Assembly (NCBI GenBank): GCA_947359465.1
Contig: OX375880.1
Coordinates: 18,856,120-18,920,119 of the forward strand
Length of the DNA: 64,000 nt
Source: Metellina segmentata
Lineage: Eukaryota > Arthropoda > Arachnida > Araneae > Tetragnathidae
Direction of reading: 5' to 3'
In this document: positions 1-9,474 of the stretch, piece by piece
Layout: each line of letters starts with the position of its first letter
How positions within the stretch are numbered: the first letter of the stretch is position 1
The notes under the pieces: generated by a model
What the model was told of the DNA's origin: nothing
The model's database searches: none
Seen by the model: the letters and a program-made list of their open reading frames with translations, nothing else
Translations under genes and position numbers: made by a program

Positions 1-421
1 CGATGGGAGGGCTGCCGTTTCTTGCCATCTTCCAAGTTTTGCATGTGTGAAGCGACTGTGGAATCCATGCCGTGTTCCGGTTGTGAAATGCGATACCAAA
101 TTCCGTCATCTTGTTGCTCAGCTGGGTGTGGCAGCGTAATAAAGCTTCGTCTGGAAAAACAAAAACAATTTTGCCCCTCGTCCTCTGTCTGCCTACGAGA
201 GGGAAAGTGAAACTGGATAATGGATGCGTATTATTCTGTTTCTTTCTTCGTTCTTCTTTAGCAAGGATAGAATTGTTCATGTGAGTAGTTTTAAGTTTGT
301 TTTAAGGAATTCTTTATTGATATTTTGTTAATGCGGAACCTGTTCAAAGTAATTTGTAATAATTTGAAAGTGTTAACAAAGTTGTTATATCTGTAGACTA
401 GGTGAAAAATTTTTTTGGAGA
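1..421. other. Leader or flank of the gypsy element, with a possible minus-strand exon
   Basis: This stretch precedes the gag-pol frame. No copy of the 3' LTR sequence (5662-6103) is present, so the 5' LTR is missing, replaced or outside the window. Positions 1-200 are less AT-rich than 200-421. On the minus strand a polypyrimidine tract and AG at 151-152 precede a stretch, 150 down to 1, that stays open in more than one frame and could be the start of an exon. I do not recognise its product. Confidence 0.3.
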
Positions 422-3400
422 TTGTTTATTAATATTGTAACTATGTTACTTAAAGATATTGAAGTAATTAGTAAAACTGTGAGGGAACAAAAGTCCTCAA
501 CAGTTAAATTACTGGATAAATTAATCTTTCAAAATGGGAACAGTACATTAGCGGAAATTACTAATCAGATTGTTTCGTTTCTATCTAATTTCGAATTTCT
601 TAAGAATTCGTTAATTACAGAAGACGAAATTAATGACGAGGCAGAACGGTCTGTAGTTCTATCTGGATCCACAAACAAAGTTAGTAATAACGAAAGTGGT
701 ACTCAGACTGAAACGGATAGTGTACAACTGTTAAGTAATAACGAAAGTGGTACTCAAACCGAAACGGATAGGGTACAAATGACAAGTAATATAATTAATA
801 AAGATAGTTCTTTAGAGCAGGACAAACACACTGACAAGAAAGATAATTCTAAAAATGAAAAGGTTAATTTAAAATCAAAATGCGAGTTGATTGATAAAGG
901 GAACTTAACACAAAGCGAACATGAAACCAAAAGCTGTGAGAACGATAGGGAGATTGGTTCCAAACTAGAAAATATTGATCTACAATCGAGATTCGACATA
1001 GGAGAAACGAAAATTCTTGTAAATTTCTCTGACATTGAAGCAGTCATACCACTCTTTAAAGGGGAAAGACATGAAAATATATCACACTGGATTGAAACGT
1101 TTGAGACTCATGCGGAATTATTTGGCCTATCTCCGTTTCACAGATTTTTGTTCGCCAAACGTTGCCTCAGAGGAAAAGCATTACTGCTCATTCGCAGTGA
1201 AACTTCAATCATCAACTCATATGACAAACTAAGAGAATTATTGATTGAAGAGTTTCAAATAAATTATAATTCTGCGGAAATACATGAAATCCTTCAAAAA
1301 CGTACAATGAAATGTAATGAATCAGTACAAGAATATTTTTTACACATAAAACAAATTTCTGCTCAGGGTAACATTGACGAAGGCGCTTTGATGACGTATA
1401 TTATCAAGGGAATAAATGACACAGCGCAAAATAAAGCAATTTTGTATGGTTGTCAAAATTTAGTAGAATTTAAAAATAAATTGAGAATTTACGAACAAAT
1501 TAGTAAAGACATAAATAAATCTAAAGCTCCATTTAATAGGGTACCCTATGCAAATAGTAAGATGGATAAACCGAAACCTGAAATCCGTTGCTATAGTTGC
1601 AATCAAATAGGCCACAAATCTTTCGAGTGTTGTAAAGACAAAAATGTAAAACTTAAACCAAAGTTTTATGGTAACACAAAATCAACAAAGACTCCAACGA
1701 CGCATGCAGTACAAGATTTGCCCCCCGACCCATGTAAATTTTGCGAGCAAATAGGGATTATGAACTCGTTTCATTCGGGATTCTCTTGTATCAACAGACC
1801 ATCTAGGTCTGAAACAGCGTCTAAGCCTCAACCCGAAAAAGGGCAATTAATAGTATCTGGATATATAGTAAACAAAACGTATGTACATAATAAGAGAAAT
1901 ATAAAAAATGAAAGCTCTAGTAAAAGTTTAAATAAAAAGTTAATGTTAAATATAGATACGGGGTCAACAGTGAATATAATTCCAAGTGGAATTGTTTATA
2001 AACTAAACGTTCCTATCAGAAGAAATAAAATAGTAAACGTGAGACAAACAAAAGGACTAATACAGCTTGACAAAACTTGCAATCTCAACCTCAAAGTTGG
2101 TAACATAGTTAAATCGGCTGAGTTTTTCGTGCTTGACACCGATTTACCGTATGCCCTCTTAGGTTTAAAGAGTTGTATTGATTTTCGTTTGGTAATTAAT
2201 TGTGCGAACCAAGTTGTTGTGCAGTATGGGAGAAAACTGATCACTTTCTCTGGTTCTGAATGCAGCGATTTGTCTTTGCATATCCTACCTGAAAATCCTG
2301 TTGAGCAAAGTGTTAGTAACGTTAAAGAGAAAAAGGAAGTAACTATTAAAAGTGTTAGTGACCTTAAAATGAAAAATGAAGTAAAGAAAAAGAATAATAA
2401 TAAAAGTGTTAGTGACTTGAAAGAAAAAACCGAAGTAAAGACAAAGAATAAAAATGTTTCTGAGACGGATTCTGATAATGGGTGCACACATTGTCAGATT
2501 GAAGTCGAAGAAAAAACGAAAGTAAAGGAAACTGTAGGAAATTCCGAAATAATGGAAATTTTAGAAGAATATGAGGACATATTTGCGAAAAATAAATATG
2601 ATGTCGGGACAGTGAAAATAGAGCCCCAAAGAGTGAGATTAACATCAGATTTGCCAGTGTCGTTACGCGCATATAAAACTTCGCCAAAACAACAAGATGA
2701 AATCGATAGTCAAATTAAAGAATTATTAAAAGCTAATATCATAAAAGAGAGTTCATCTCCATATTCTGCGCCGGTAACACTCGTATATAAAAAGGATGAA
2801 AACAAAAAGAATAGGTTATGTATTGATTTCAGGAAGTTAAATCAAGTGACTAGGTCGGATGCTGAACCATTACCCCTGGTCGAGACATTAATTGATAAAT
2901 TAGCACAAAGTACGTATTTTTCAAAATTGGACATGGCCTCGGGATATTGGCATATCCCTATCCACAAAGATGATACAGAAAAACTAGCCTTTGCAACACA
3001 TAATGGTCTGTATGAATGGCTACGTTTACCTTTCGGCTGGCGCAATGCACCCAGCATTTTTCAGAGAACTATTCGTCGAATCCTAACAAAATATAAAATA
3101 AAATTTGCTGCAAATTATTTTGATGACATTTTAATTTTTTCTGATAGCTATTCGAATCATATCGACCACATTAAACAAATTTTTGATATTTGCAGGCAGG
3201 AAAACTTAAAATTAAAATCTTCAAAATGTTCCTTTTTACAAAAGCAAATTCAATTTTTAGGATATGAAATTTCAAATGGGATTGTCTCTCCAGATAATAG
3301 CAACATTGAGGTTATTAGAAATTTAAAACCCCCAACTAATGTGAAATCTTTACAAAGATTTCTGGGTTCAATTAATGTTTACCACAAATTTATAGATAAA

Positions 3401-5131
3401 TATGCAACAATTAGACACCCACTGAATAAATTGTTAAAAAAAGATGCATCTTGGCAATGGACTGAGAAATGCCAAGAGGCTTTTGAAATGTTGAAAAGAA
3501 CTTTAATTTGTAAGCCTGTGTTGAAAATTTTTAATCCAAAACATGAATGTCATATTTTTGTTGACGCCAGTCAAACTGGTGTAGGAGCGGTTTTAAAGCA
3601 AGCAGATGTTTATGGTGTCTTATACCCTGTAGCATTTCACTCCCGCTCATTAAAGGATTATGAAAGAAATTATGGTATAACTGAGCTGGAATGTCTCGCT
3701 ATCGTGGATTCTTTAAATAAATTTCATCATTATCTTTTCGGACAAAAATTTACCATACATACGGACCATGCGGCGTTAGTTTGGCTTAAAAATGTAAAAA
3801 ACTTAAAAGGAAGATTGTTCCGATGGTCCTTACAATTAAGTATGTATGAATACGATATCAAGTATACAAAGGGCACCACAAACATTGAAGCAGATATGCT
3901 CTCTAGAGATATACCAGATGAAAATGTGCAAAATGAAAATGTAAACAATATTGAAAATCAGGTATCGCATCTCTTGCAGTTAAGTGAAATTAGAGAGGCT
4001 CAAAACAATGACAATTTAACTGGAAAGTTTGTCGAAATTAATAATGTTTTATGCCTTCGTAAAAAAGGATTTACCAAAATTGTAGTCCCTTTTTCTTTAA
4101 GGCTTAAGCTACTCAAAATTGCACATGAGAAATTTGGCCATCCTGGTATTCAAAAAACAATTAATTTGCTCACCCCTGTTTACTATTGGCAAAATATAAC
4201 TTCTGATATAAATAATTTCAATAAACATTGTCATACATGCCAAGTAAATAAGAAGCCCAGACAAAAAAGATTTGGCCTTTTACAATCAATGCCTCCTGTT
4301 GACAAATCATTTGACTTGATTGCAATTGACAGTGTAGGTGGTCTCAACCACTATAATTCAACTAAAAAATACCTGACGTTAATTGTTGACCATCATACTA
4401 GGTTTATATGGGCTTTTGCTTCAAAATCCATTACAACAGAGACGTACACTAACTTTTTAAACCAAATTTTTCAAACTCAAGTACCTAAAAGTATTCTAAG
4501 TGATAGAAATGCAGCTTTCACATCTTCTCATTTTAAAAAGTTTCTCAAGCATTATAAAGTGAAACAACTATTGACTACAGCTCATAGACCAGAAACTAAT
4601 GGTAAAGTGGAGAGATTAGGCCAGACCATAATCACACGTTTAAAATGTAAAATTAATGAATCTTCTACAAACGTTCCATGGCCTAAGTTATTAAAAGAAG
4701 TAGTTCAGGAATACAACTTAACTCCACATTCAGTTACTACATTTCCACCTGCATATTTAATGTATGGCACAGTTCCATATACAAATCCCATAAAGGAAAA
4801 TATTTACCCTCCAGTTGAAGAGGCTAGGAAAATAGCAGTTGAGAAAACAAAACAATATCATGAAAGGAATAAAGTACATTATGATGCTAGGTTTGTTGAT
4901 GTACAGTTTACACCTGATGAGTCAGTTATATATGAAGAATTCAAGTATCCAAATACTAGGAAACTATCTCCAACCTTTAGTGGTCCTTATAAAGTTATTA
5001 AAAAACTTTCTCACGTTAACTATGAAATAAATAAGAAAAATACTCACACTAAAGCACACTCAGAAATTGTACATGTTTCAAAATTGCGAAAATACCATGT
5101 ACCAGAAAAATTAAAACTGAGTCATGAATAA
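422..5131 (+). CDS. Ty3/gypsy LTR retrotransposon Gag-Pol polyprotein, apparently intact
   Basis: A single 1569-residue frame encodes Gag and Pol without a frameshift. The N-terminal 200 residues are low-complexity with a repeated SNNESGTQTETD unit. Next come a gag region, a zinc knuckle (CYSCNQIGHKSFEC, residues 390-403), an aspartic protease motif (DTGS at 512-515), a second low-complexity spacer with repeated SVSDLK units (about 630-690), reverse transcriptase with YFDD at 899-902, RNase H with its first Asp at about 1048, and integrase. Integrase has the zinc-binding His/Cys set from about 1235 (Cys 1270 and 1273) and the catalytic triad D1303, D1361, E1397 with exact D-35-E spacing. No internal stop is present, so the copy looks recent. 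The ATG at 422 is simply the first in the frame; a second Met lies 7 codons on. Confidence 0.93.
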   Translation: MFINIVTMLLKDIEVISKTVREQKSSTVKLLDKLIFQNGNSTLAEITNQIVSFLSNFEFLKNSLITEDEINDEAERSVVLSGSTNKVSNNESGTQTETDSVQLLSNNESGTQTETDRVQMTSNIINKDSSLEQDKHTDKKDNSKNEKVNLKSKCELIDKGNLTQSEHETKSCENDREIGSKLENIDLQSRFDIGETKILVNFSDIEAVIPLFKGERHENISHWIETFETHAELFGLSPFHRFLFAKRCLRGKALLLIRSETSIINSYDKLRELLIEEFQINYNSAEIHEILQKRTMKCNESVQEYFLHIKQISAQGNIDEGALMTYIIKGINDTAQNKAILYGCQNLVEFKNKLRIYEQISKDINKSKAPFNRVPYANSKMDKPKPEIRCYSCNQIGHKSFECCKDKNVKLKPKFYGNTKSTKTPTTHAVQDLPPDPCKFCEQIGIMNSFHSGFSCINRPSRSETASKPQPEKGQLIVSGYIVNKTYVHNKRNIKNESSSKSLNKKLMLNIDTGSTVNIIPSGIVYKLNVPIRRNKIVNVRQTKGLIQLDKTCNLNLKVGNIVKSAEFFVLDTDLPYALLGLKSCIDFRLVINCANQVVVQYGRKLITFSGSECSDLSLHILPENPVEQSVSNVKEKKEVTIKSVSDLKMKNEVKKKNNNKSVSDLKEKTEVKTKNKNVSETDSDNGCTHCQIEVEEKTKVKETVGNSEIMEILEEYEDIFAKNKYDVGTVKIEPQRVRLTSDLPVSLRAYKTSPKQQDEIDSQIKELLKANIIKESSSPYSAPVTLVYKKDENKKNRLCIDFRKLNQVTRSDAEPLPLVETLIDKLAQSTYFSKLDMASGYWHIPIHKDDTEKLAFATHNGLYEWLRLPFGWRNAPSIFQRTIRRILTKYKIKFAANYFDDILIFSDSYSNHIDHIKQIFDICRQENLKLKSSKCSFLQKQIQFLGYEISNGIVSPDNSNIEVIRNLKPPTNVKSLQRFLGSINVYHKFIDKYATIRHPLNKLLKKDASWQWTEKCQEAFEMLKRTLICKPVLKIFNPKHECHIFVDASQTGVGAVLKQADVYGVLYPVAFHSRSLKDYERNYGITELECLAIVDSLNKFHHYLFGQKFTIHTDHAALVWLKNVKNLKGRLFRWSLQLSMYEYDIKYTKGTTNIEADMLSRDIPDENVQNENVNNIENQVSHLLQLSEIREAQNNDNLTGKFVEINNVLCLRKKGFTKIVVPFSLRLKLLKIAHEKFGHPGIQKTINLLTPVYYWQNITSDINNFNKHCHTCQVNKKPRQKRFGLLQSMPPVDKSFDLIAIDSVGGLNHYNSTKKYLTLIVDHHTRFIWAFASKSITTETYTNFLNQIFQTQVPKSILSDRNAAFTSSHFKKFLKHYKVKQLLTTAHRPETNGKVERLGQTIITRLKCKINESSTNVPWPKLLKEVVQEYNLTPHSVTTFPPAYLMYGTVPYTNPIKENIYPPVEEARKIAVEKTKQYHERNKVHYDARFVDVQFTPDESVIYEEFKYPNTRKLSPTFSGPYKVIKKLSHVNYEINKKNTHTKAHSEIVHVSKLRKYHVPEKLKLSHE

Positions 5132-5149
5132 TGTAATCATTTTTGAGTC

Positions 5150-5275
5150 TTACTGTTGTATTGCAAGTGTTTTTTTTTTGAATATTGCTGTTGTATATAT
5201 TATAACAAGTGTTTATTTTTGAATATTGCTGTTGTATATATTATAATAAGTGTTTATTTTGAGTATTATTTTTGT
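5150..5275 (+). repeat. Tandem repeat in the 3' untranslated part of the gypsy element
   Basis: A unit of about 42 bases containing GAATATTGCTGTTGTATATA and a following AAGTGTTTATTTT is present twice in full and once in part, directly after the gag-pol stop codon. It is noncoding. Short open frames across it are fortuitous. Confidence 0.7.
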
Positions 5276-5661
5276 GCATTTGTGTTCATTTTTATTTGGC
5301 CCAACAGTGACAAGAAAAGACTTTTTTTCTTCCAAAAACTGTATTTATGCCACAAACAGAACAACCATGGTTGTTCCTTCAAGACGTCTTGTATTTACTG
5401 TGCTTCTCGTTTTTCTTGTTTACCTTGCATATGATGTTTACCTTGTATATAATATTGATACTGTATAATATGTATGGAAAGTTTGTTGTTAAAATTTTTT
5501 ACATGTAAGTGAGCATTCAAAAAGTTCTGAATGTTAGTTTTGTAAACAGAAGAGCTGGTTGATAGGTTTAATTTCTTAAATTTCCGATTAGGTAAATTAA
5601 TTAGGTTTTTGTTTGTTTTGCTTAATTTGACAGTGGGACCTTCTTTTTTTTGAAGGGGGGA

Positions 5662-6103
5662 TGTAATATAAAAATAATTTTATATTAATAATCTCTGATT
5701 TCTTAATGTTTCTGTAAAACAAGGTTTATTCTATTTTCAAAGATGATGTAATATTTCTAAAGTTCTAGTAATGCTTAATCCCTTCTGTCCCCTGTAGACA
5801 GGTCGAATTCCCTGTCAGACTTTGAACGTCCTCTGTCTAGAAGCATTGAGCCAATAAGAGTCATTTGTCACACCCTAATATGTGACGTAATATGCCGTTA
5901 TAGGGAAAAACCCTTTTATCATCTCTTCTGTAAATCCCCATTTAAATATCGTTGCACGCCTGTAATCCCTCGCTTTCTGATCATCACCATTCAATAACTA
6001 TGTAACATGACCTAGTTCCCTTCCTGCTGGGGAAACTGCCACGATGATGTTTTAATAAAGACCTTTTGTTTAACTTCGCCTGCTTTCTGAGTCCCAATTT
6101 ACA
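5662..6103 (+). mobile_element. 3' LTR of the gypsy element
   Basis: The LTR begins TGTAAT just after a purine run (GAAGGGGGGA, the polypurine tract, 5652-5661) and ends ATTTACA, giving a 5-base TGTAA/TTACA inverted terminus. It contains a polyadenylation signal AATAAA at about 6054. Its partner 5' LTR is not in the window, so LTR divergence cannot be used to date it. The start rests on the purine tract and the inverted terminus, not on an alignment of two LTRs. Confidence 0.7.
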
Positions 6104-6126
6104 TCATATCCAATTGTGTCCGGATG

Positions 6127-6127
6127 T

Positions 6128-6180
<53 letters not shown>
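6127..6180. repeat. (TA)n microsatellite
   Basis: An uninterrupted run of TA dinucleotides of about 50 bases lies 25 bases beyond the 3' LTR. Confidence 0.98.
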
Positions 6181-6181
<1 letters not shown>

Positions 6182-6665
6182 TGTTCTGAATCCTTATCAA
6201 AATGAATAATAGTAATATGATTCCATTCTTTAAGGATAGCTCAAACTACTTTCTACACCAGCTAATTTTTTGTCACTGCGGGTGTTCGTGTCAACTTTGT
6301 ACAACTGCTGTACTGGTAGTCTAAATTCTTTTTGGCGCGATTCTTGTAACTTTTAAGGTACAATTGCTGTACCGTCCATTGTCTAAATTCCTTCTTGGCG
6401 CAACAAGGTTTTTAATTTCAATATTCCTGGCAAATTATAATGGTTTCGCACTTAATTAGCACATTTTGTATTTTAGCCGATTCTCTTTTTGTATCTAAGC
6501 TGCTATAAAGTTGGGTTCAAGTGGAGATTTTTCTTGTTACTATTTTTAAGAACTTAAGCTACGAGTACAGGTGATGTCACAGCTGAAGTGTAAATTAGCA
6601 TACTTTGATGACAAGCTTGTTTTCATAACATTTTATTTTAATATTGCACTCTATTTCTCTTATAG

Positions 6666-6745
6666 AAGAGGAAGTAAAAGTTGATGAATCTCTGTTCCAA
6701 GAGCTGGACGACCTGGAACTGGAAGACGAAGATCTTTCAAATTGA
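6666..6745 (+). CDS. Last coding exon of a host gene, ZC3H15/DFRP1-like C-terminus (tentative)
   Basis: A splice acceptor (pyrimidine-rich tract then TATAG, 6661-6665) is followed by an open stretch ending in TGA at 6743-6745. It encodes an acidic tail containing VDESLFQELDDLELEDED. An acidic end of the type V-D-E-x-L-F followed by Leu/Asp/Glu repeats is typical of ZC3H15 (DFRP1), a CCCH zinc-finger partner of the GTPase DRG1. The match is short and compositional, so the assignment is an inference. Upstream exons lie outside the window; if so, the gypsy element at 1-6103 sits in this gene's last intron, in the same orientation. Confidence 0.45.
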
Positions 6746-7492
6746 GGTGCCTTTGAAATATCTTCTAACAGCAAAAATTAACTAATCCAGTTTTTATCTC
6801 TATGCTATTAAATTATTTTGCTGAACAAAATATTGGTTTCTTTATAAATATGAAGAGAGATTGATGTATTTTTATAAATAGGTCAGCTTCGAATCGTTAA
6901 TTTAACTCATCATGTACTTCAGTAATCAGATTTATTTCATGTATAAACTGCCTGAAGAGTTTATTTACAGTGTTTCTCTTTTTGCAGTCTTCAACACAAA
7001 ATGCAAATATCTTGTACATATATCAAAGGTGAAATATGTAAATAATAAAATATTGAGTATGGAACTGAAAAATGTGGATATGAATCTTTTATTTACTGTA
7101 AATTTTGAATATAGCGATTGCATCGTATGGAATGTTCTAAAAGCAAGACAATTTTAGTGCTTAGTTAAAATATTTATTTCTGAGTTGAGATTTTGGTTTG
7201 TTTGGGTTGCTGCTTTGCCTAAATAATTATTTTAATTTAAAAGTTTGATATTGATTTTAAATTTGAATTAAATTTATTTAGGACAAGCAAAATTACCTAC
7301 ATTTGCTTTGTTTGAATTAGTTAAATGTTGATTGAAAGTAATCAGAATAATGACAGAATACACATATATCTGCCAAGAAATGAACCTGTGTCTAGTGATA
7401 ATTTGCACAAAATAAATAATTTGTCAAAATATTACTCCTAAATAAATTTATTTACATCACATAAATGCAGGAATAGCAGCTTAATAAGAATT
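6746..7492 (+). other. Probable 3' UTR and downstream AT-rich DNA
   Basis: This noncoding, AT-rich stretch follows the stop codon at 6745. It contains AATAAA signals, the best at about 7044, so the transcript probably ends near 7060-7100. The 81-codon frame at 6912-7157 has no coding character. Confidence 0.4.
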
Positions 7493-7493
7493 G

Positions 7494-7531
7494 GGTACAG
7501 CTTCAGTCTACGTTTATAGCGGTGGCAACGG
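7494..7531 (+). repeat. Single terminus of an inverted-repeat element (GTACAGCTT family)
   Basis: The sequence GGTACAGCTTCAGTCTACG and onward to GGCAACGG matches the terminal repeat of the complete copy at 54086-54392. The interior of the same family reappears at about 11385-11435, so the original copy is broken or displaced. From 7540 to 7957 I see only AT-rich DNA with short CATGAAAA-type repeats. Confidence 0.6.
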
Positions 7532-7957
7532 CCATGAAAGTCACGAATTCAGAAAATGGTCACGAAAAGCATGAAAAGGTCTCGAAATTAGCTTCTCAGT
7601 CTCGAAACTTCCGTTTTGTAAACAATGGAGTGACCAAATGGTTCTTTTTTTTAAAACCCCATTTGATACCAGATGGACTTTTGAAAATGGTTGAGACGCC
7701 TCCGTAAGTTTATTTAATGTCATGAGCGTCAACTAGCAATGTCGCGAATGCCAGCCTGCTATCGTTTCTGCCGACATGTCGCGCATGCGCACGAAGAAAA
7801 AACATCTAGAACAATATTTTCCGATTCTGTTTTCTAAACAATATTAGCTGATTGCTGTTTCAAGTGGAAAAAAAAACCACCGATTGGATTTAAAAAACGA
7901 CCTGTCCCTGTAATGATTCAACCTATTTCAAATGAATCGGGTCATTTATCTAAAATA

Positions 7958-9474
7958 CAGAATTCCCACAGGTCTTAGAAAGTGCTTATTTTGACCTTAT
8001 TTTCCATTGAAAACAAAATTCAGTTTTCAAATGACGATATTTTTTCACAATATTTCTGACCTCATTTCAACGCCTGATCTCCGAAAAAACTGCTTACGAG
8101 TACGGCATTAAATACGAATGAACCCCAACCCGATCGATTAAAAAAAAATGGGAGGTAAAGAACGTTAAAATGTAAACCAGAGTACTTTTTTCTATGCTTA
8201 ATAATTTTTTCTCTTTGTATCCGGGCAACATACTCAACGGCTGATTGTGCTTAAATTTCACTTTGCTTTTGTTGTGCCACGCGCAATCCGTTTCCATCGT
8301 CATCTTTGATGATTATTTTCAAATTAATTTTGTTTTGTTTAAATACTCTATATATCCATTCAATAAAAGTACATTATATTTTTTCAACCTTATCATAAAT
8401 TTTATAAATTTATCTTAGTTTTTGCATAGTATGATCGGTCACCGATTCAGTCAAATTTTACTCTGACGAATGCAATTTGCAATCCTTTTCCATCCTTTTA
8501 GTAAATGAATAGATTGTCATTAATTTTATTTTAGTGAAATCTCTGATGTGCCAATAAATGTATTAGCTTCTTATTTCTATTCATTTTTATTATGAATTTA
8601 TGAAAGTGTATCTAAAAAATAATAACTGGGGTGAGTAATTTAAATTTCATAAGTGGGCTGAAGTTGCAGACATAACAAAACAAGCAATGTGATTTAAAAA
8701 ACAAAAAAATATATATTTAAAATAAAAAATTTAGGAAATTTTCGAAAATGGAAGTCTTGGTGGATTAGGTCGCTATCAGGTCTGCCTCAGACAACACAAA
8801 GTGGTGTTTCATACGTAGGAGCAGCAATATGCTAGAAAATTGCTCACACACTCCCCAAAAGACCATTATAAAGTAAACACAAAACAATATGAAAAAAATA
8901 AGAAAATGAAATCAATGTTCGCAACTGTAGCTGGGAAACCGGCGACACCAAGCCCATTTGGTGGCGATCTTCGGGCTTGGTGTAAACTCACTATGATTGA
9001 ATTCAACTTTTCTTTCCCTTTTAAAAAACAAATCAAATAATCACAATAAATCAAATCAAATGCACTGCAAAGACATGTAAAAAAAACATCCGAAGTTTTT
9101 TCTTGCGGTCTCCATTCTATAATTTGTTTATGTACTTGCATATTGCTAATATGTGTACACGTAAATGCCCATATATTAACTGCTGAATTTTGTAAATGTT
9201 AAACTGGTCTTATTTTGTAAAATCTCATTTAATTTTTTAATCTAATTTTTTTGTGGCATTATTTGTGTATAATTTTTAGAACATAGACTTGAATATTAAA
9301 TTTTTTACATTCTACTGTGTTCTTATAAGATCATAACTAATCTGTAAGAGCATCCCCACTTGGTCGAAAGTCAGGTATTGAATTGTATAACATGGTTTCT
9401 TCAATGTTTTATTTAAGTCCTTATTCTGTCCTTAGAAAGTCATTATTTTTAGTTAGAAAAAAAGAGTGGGATTG
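7958..9474. mobile_element. Non-autonomous hAT-like element, TTAGAAAGTGCTTATTTT family
   Basis: It begins CAGAATTCCCACAGGTCTTA and ends with GTTAGAAAAAAAGAGTGGGA, the degraded counterpart of the terminus seen at 29401-29420. The interior shares long stretches with the copy at 24355-26155, for example the tract around TTTTTTCTCTTTGTATCCGG. No transposase frame is present. The terminal CAGRRTTCCCA type suggests hAT, but no target duplication is visible here. Confidence 0.6.

Noticed and set aside
754..3948. Minus-strand frames within gag-pol
   Set aside because: They are shadows of the intact plus-strand polyprotein with no independent features.
6912..7157. 81-codon frame downstream of the first gene
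   Set aside because: Its AT-driven composition (Tyr, Asn, Lys, Ile, Phe) and position in the likely 3' UTR argue against coding.
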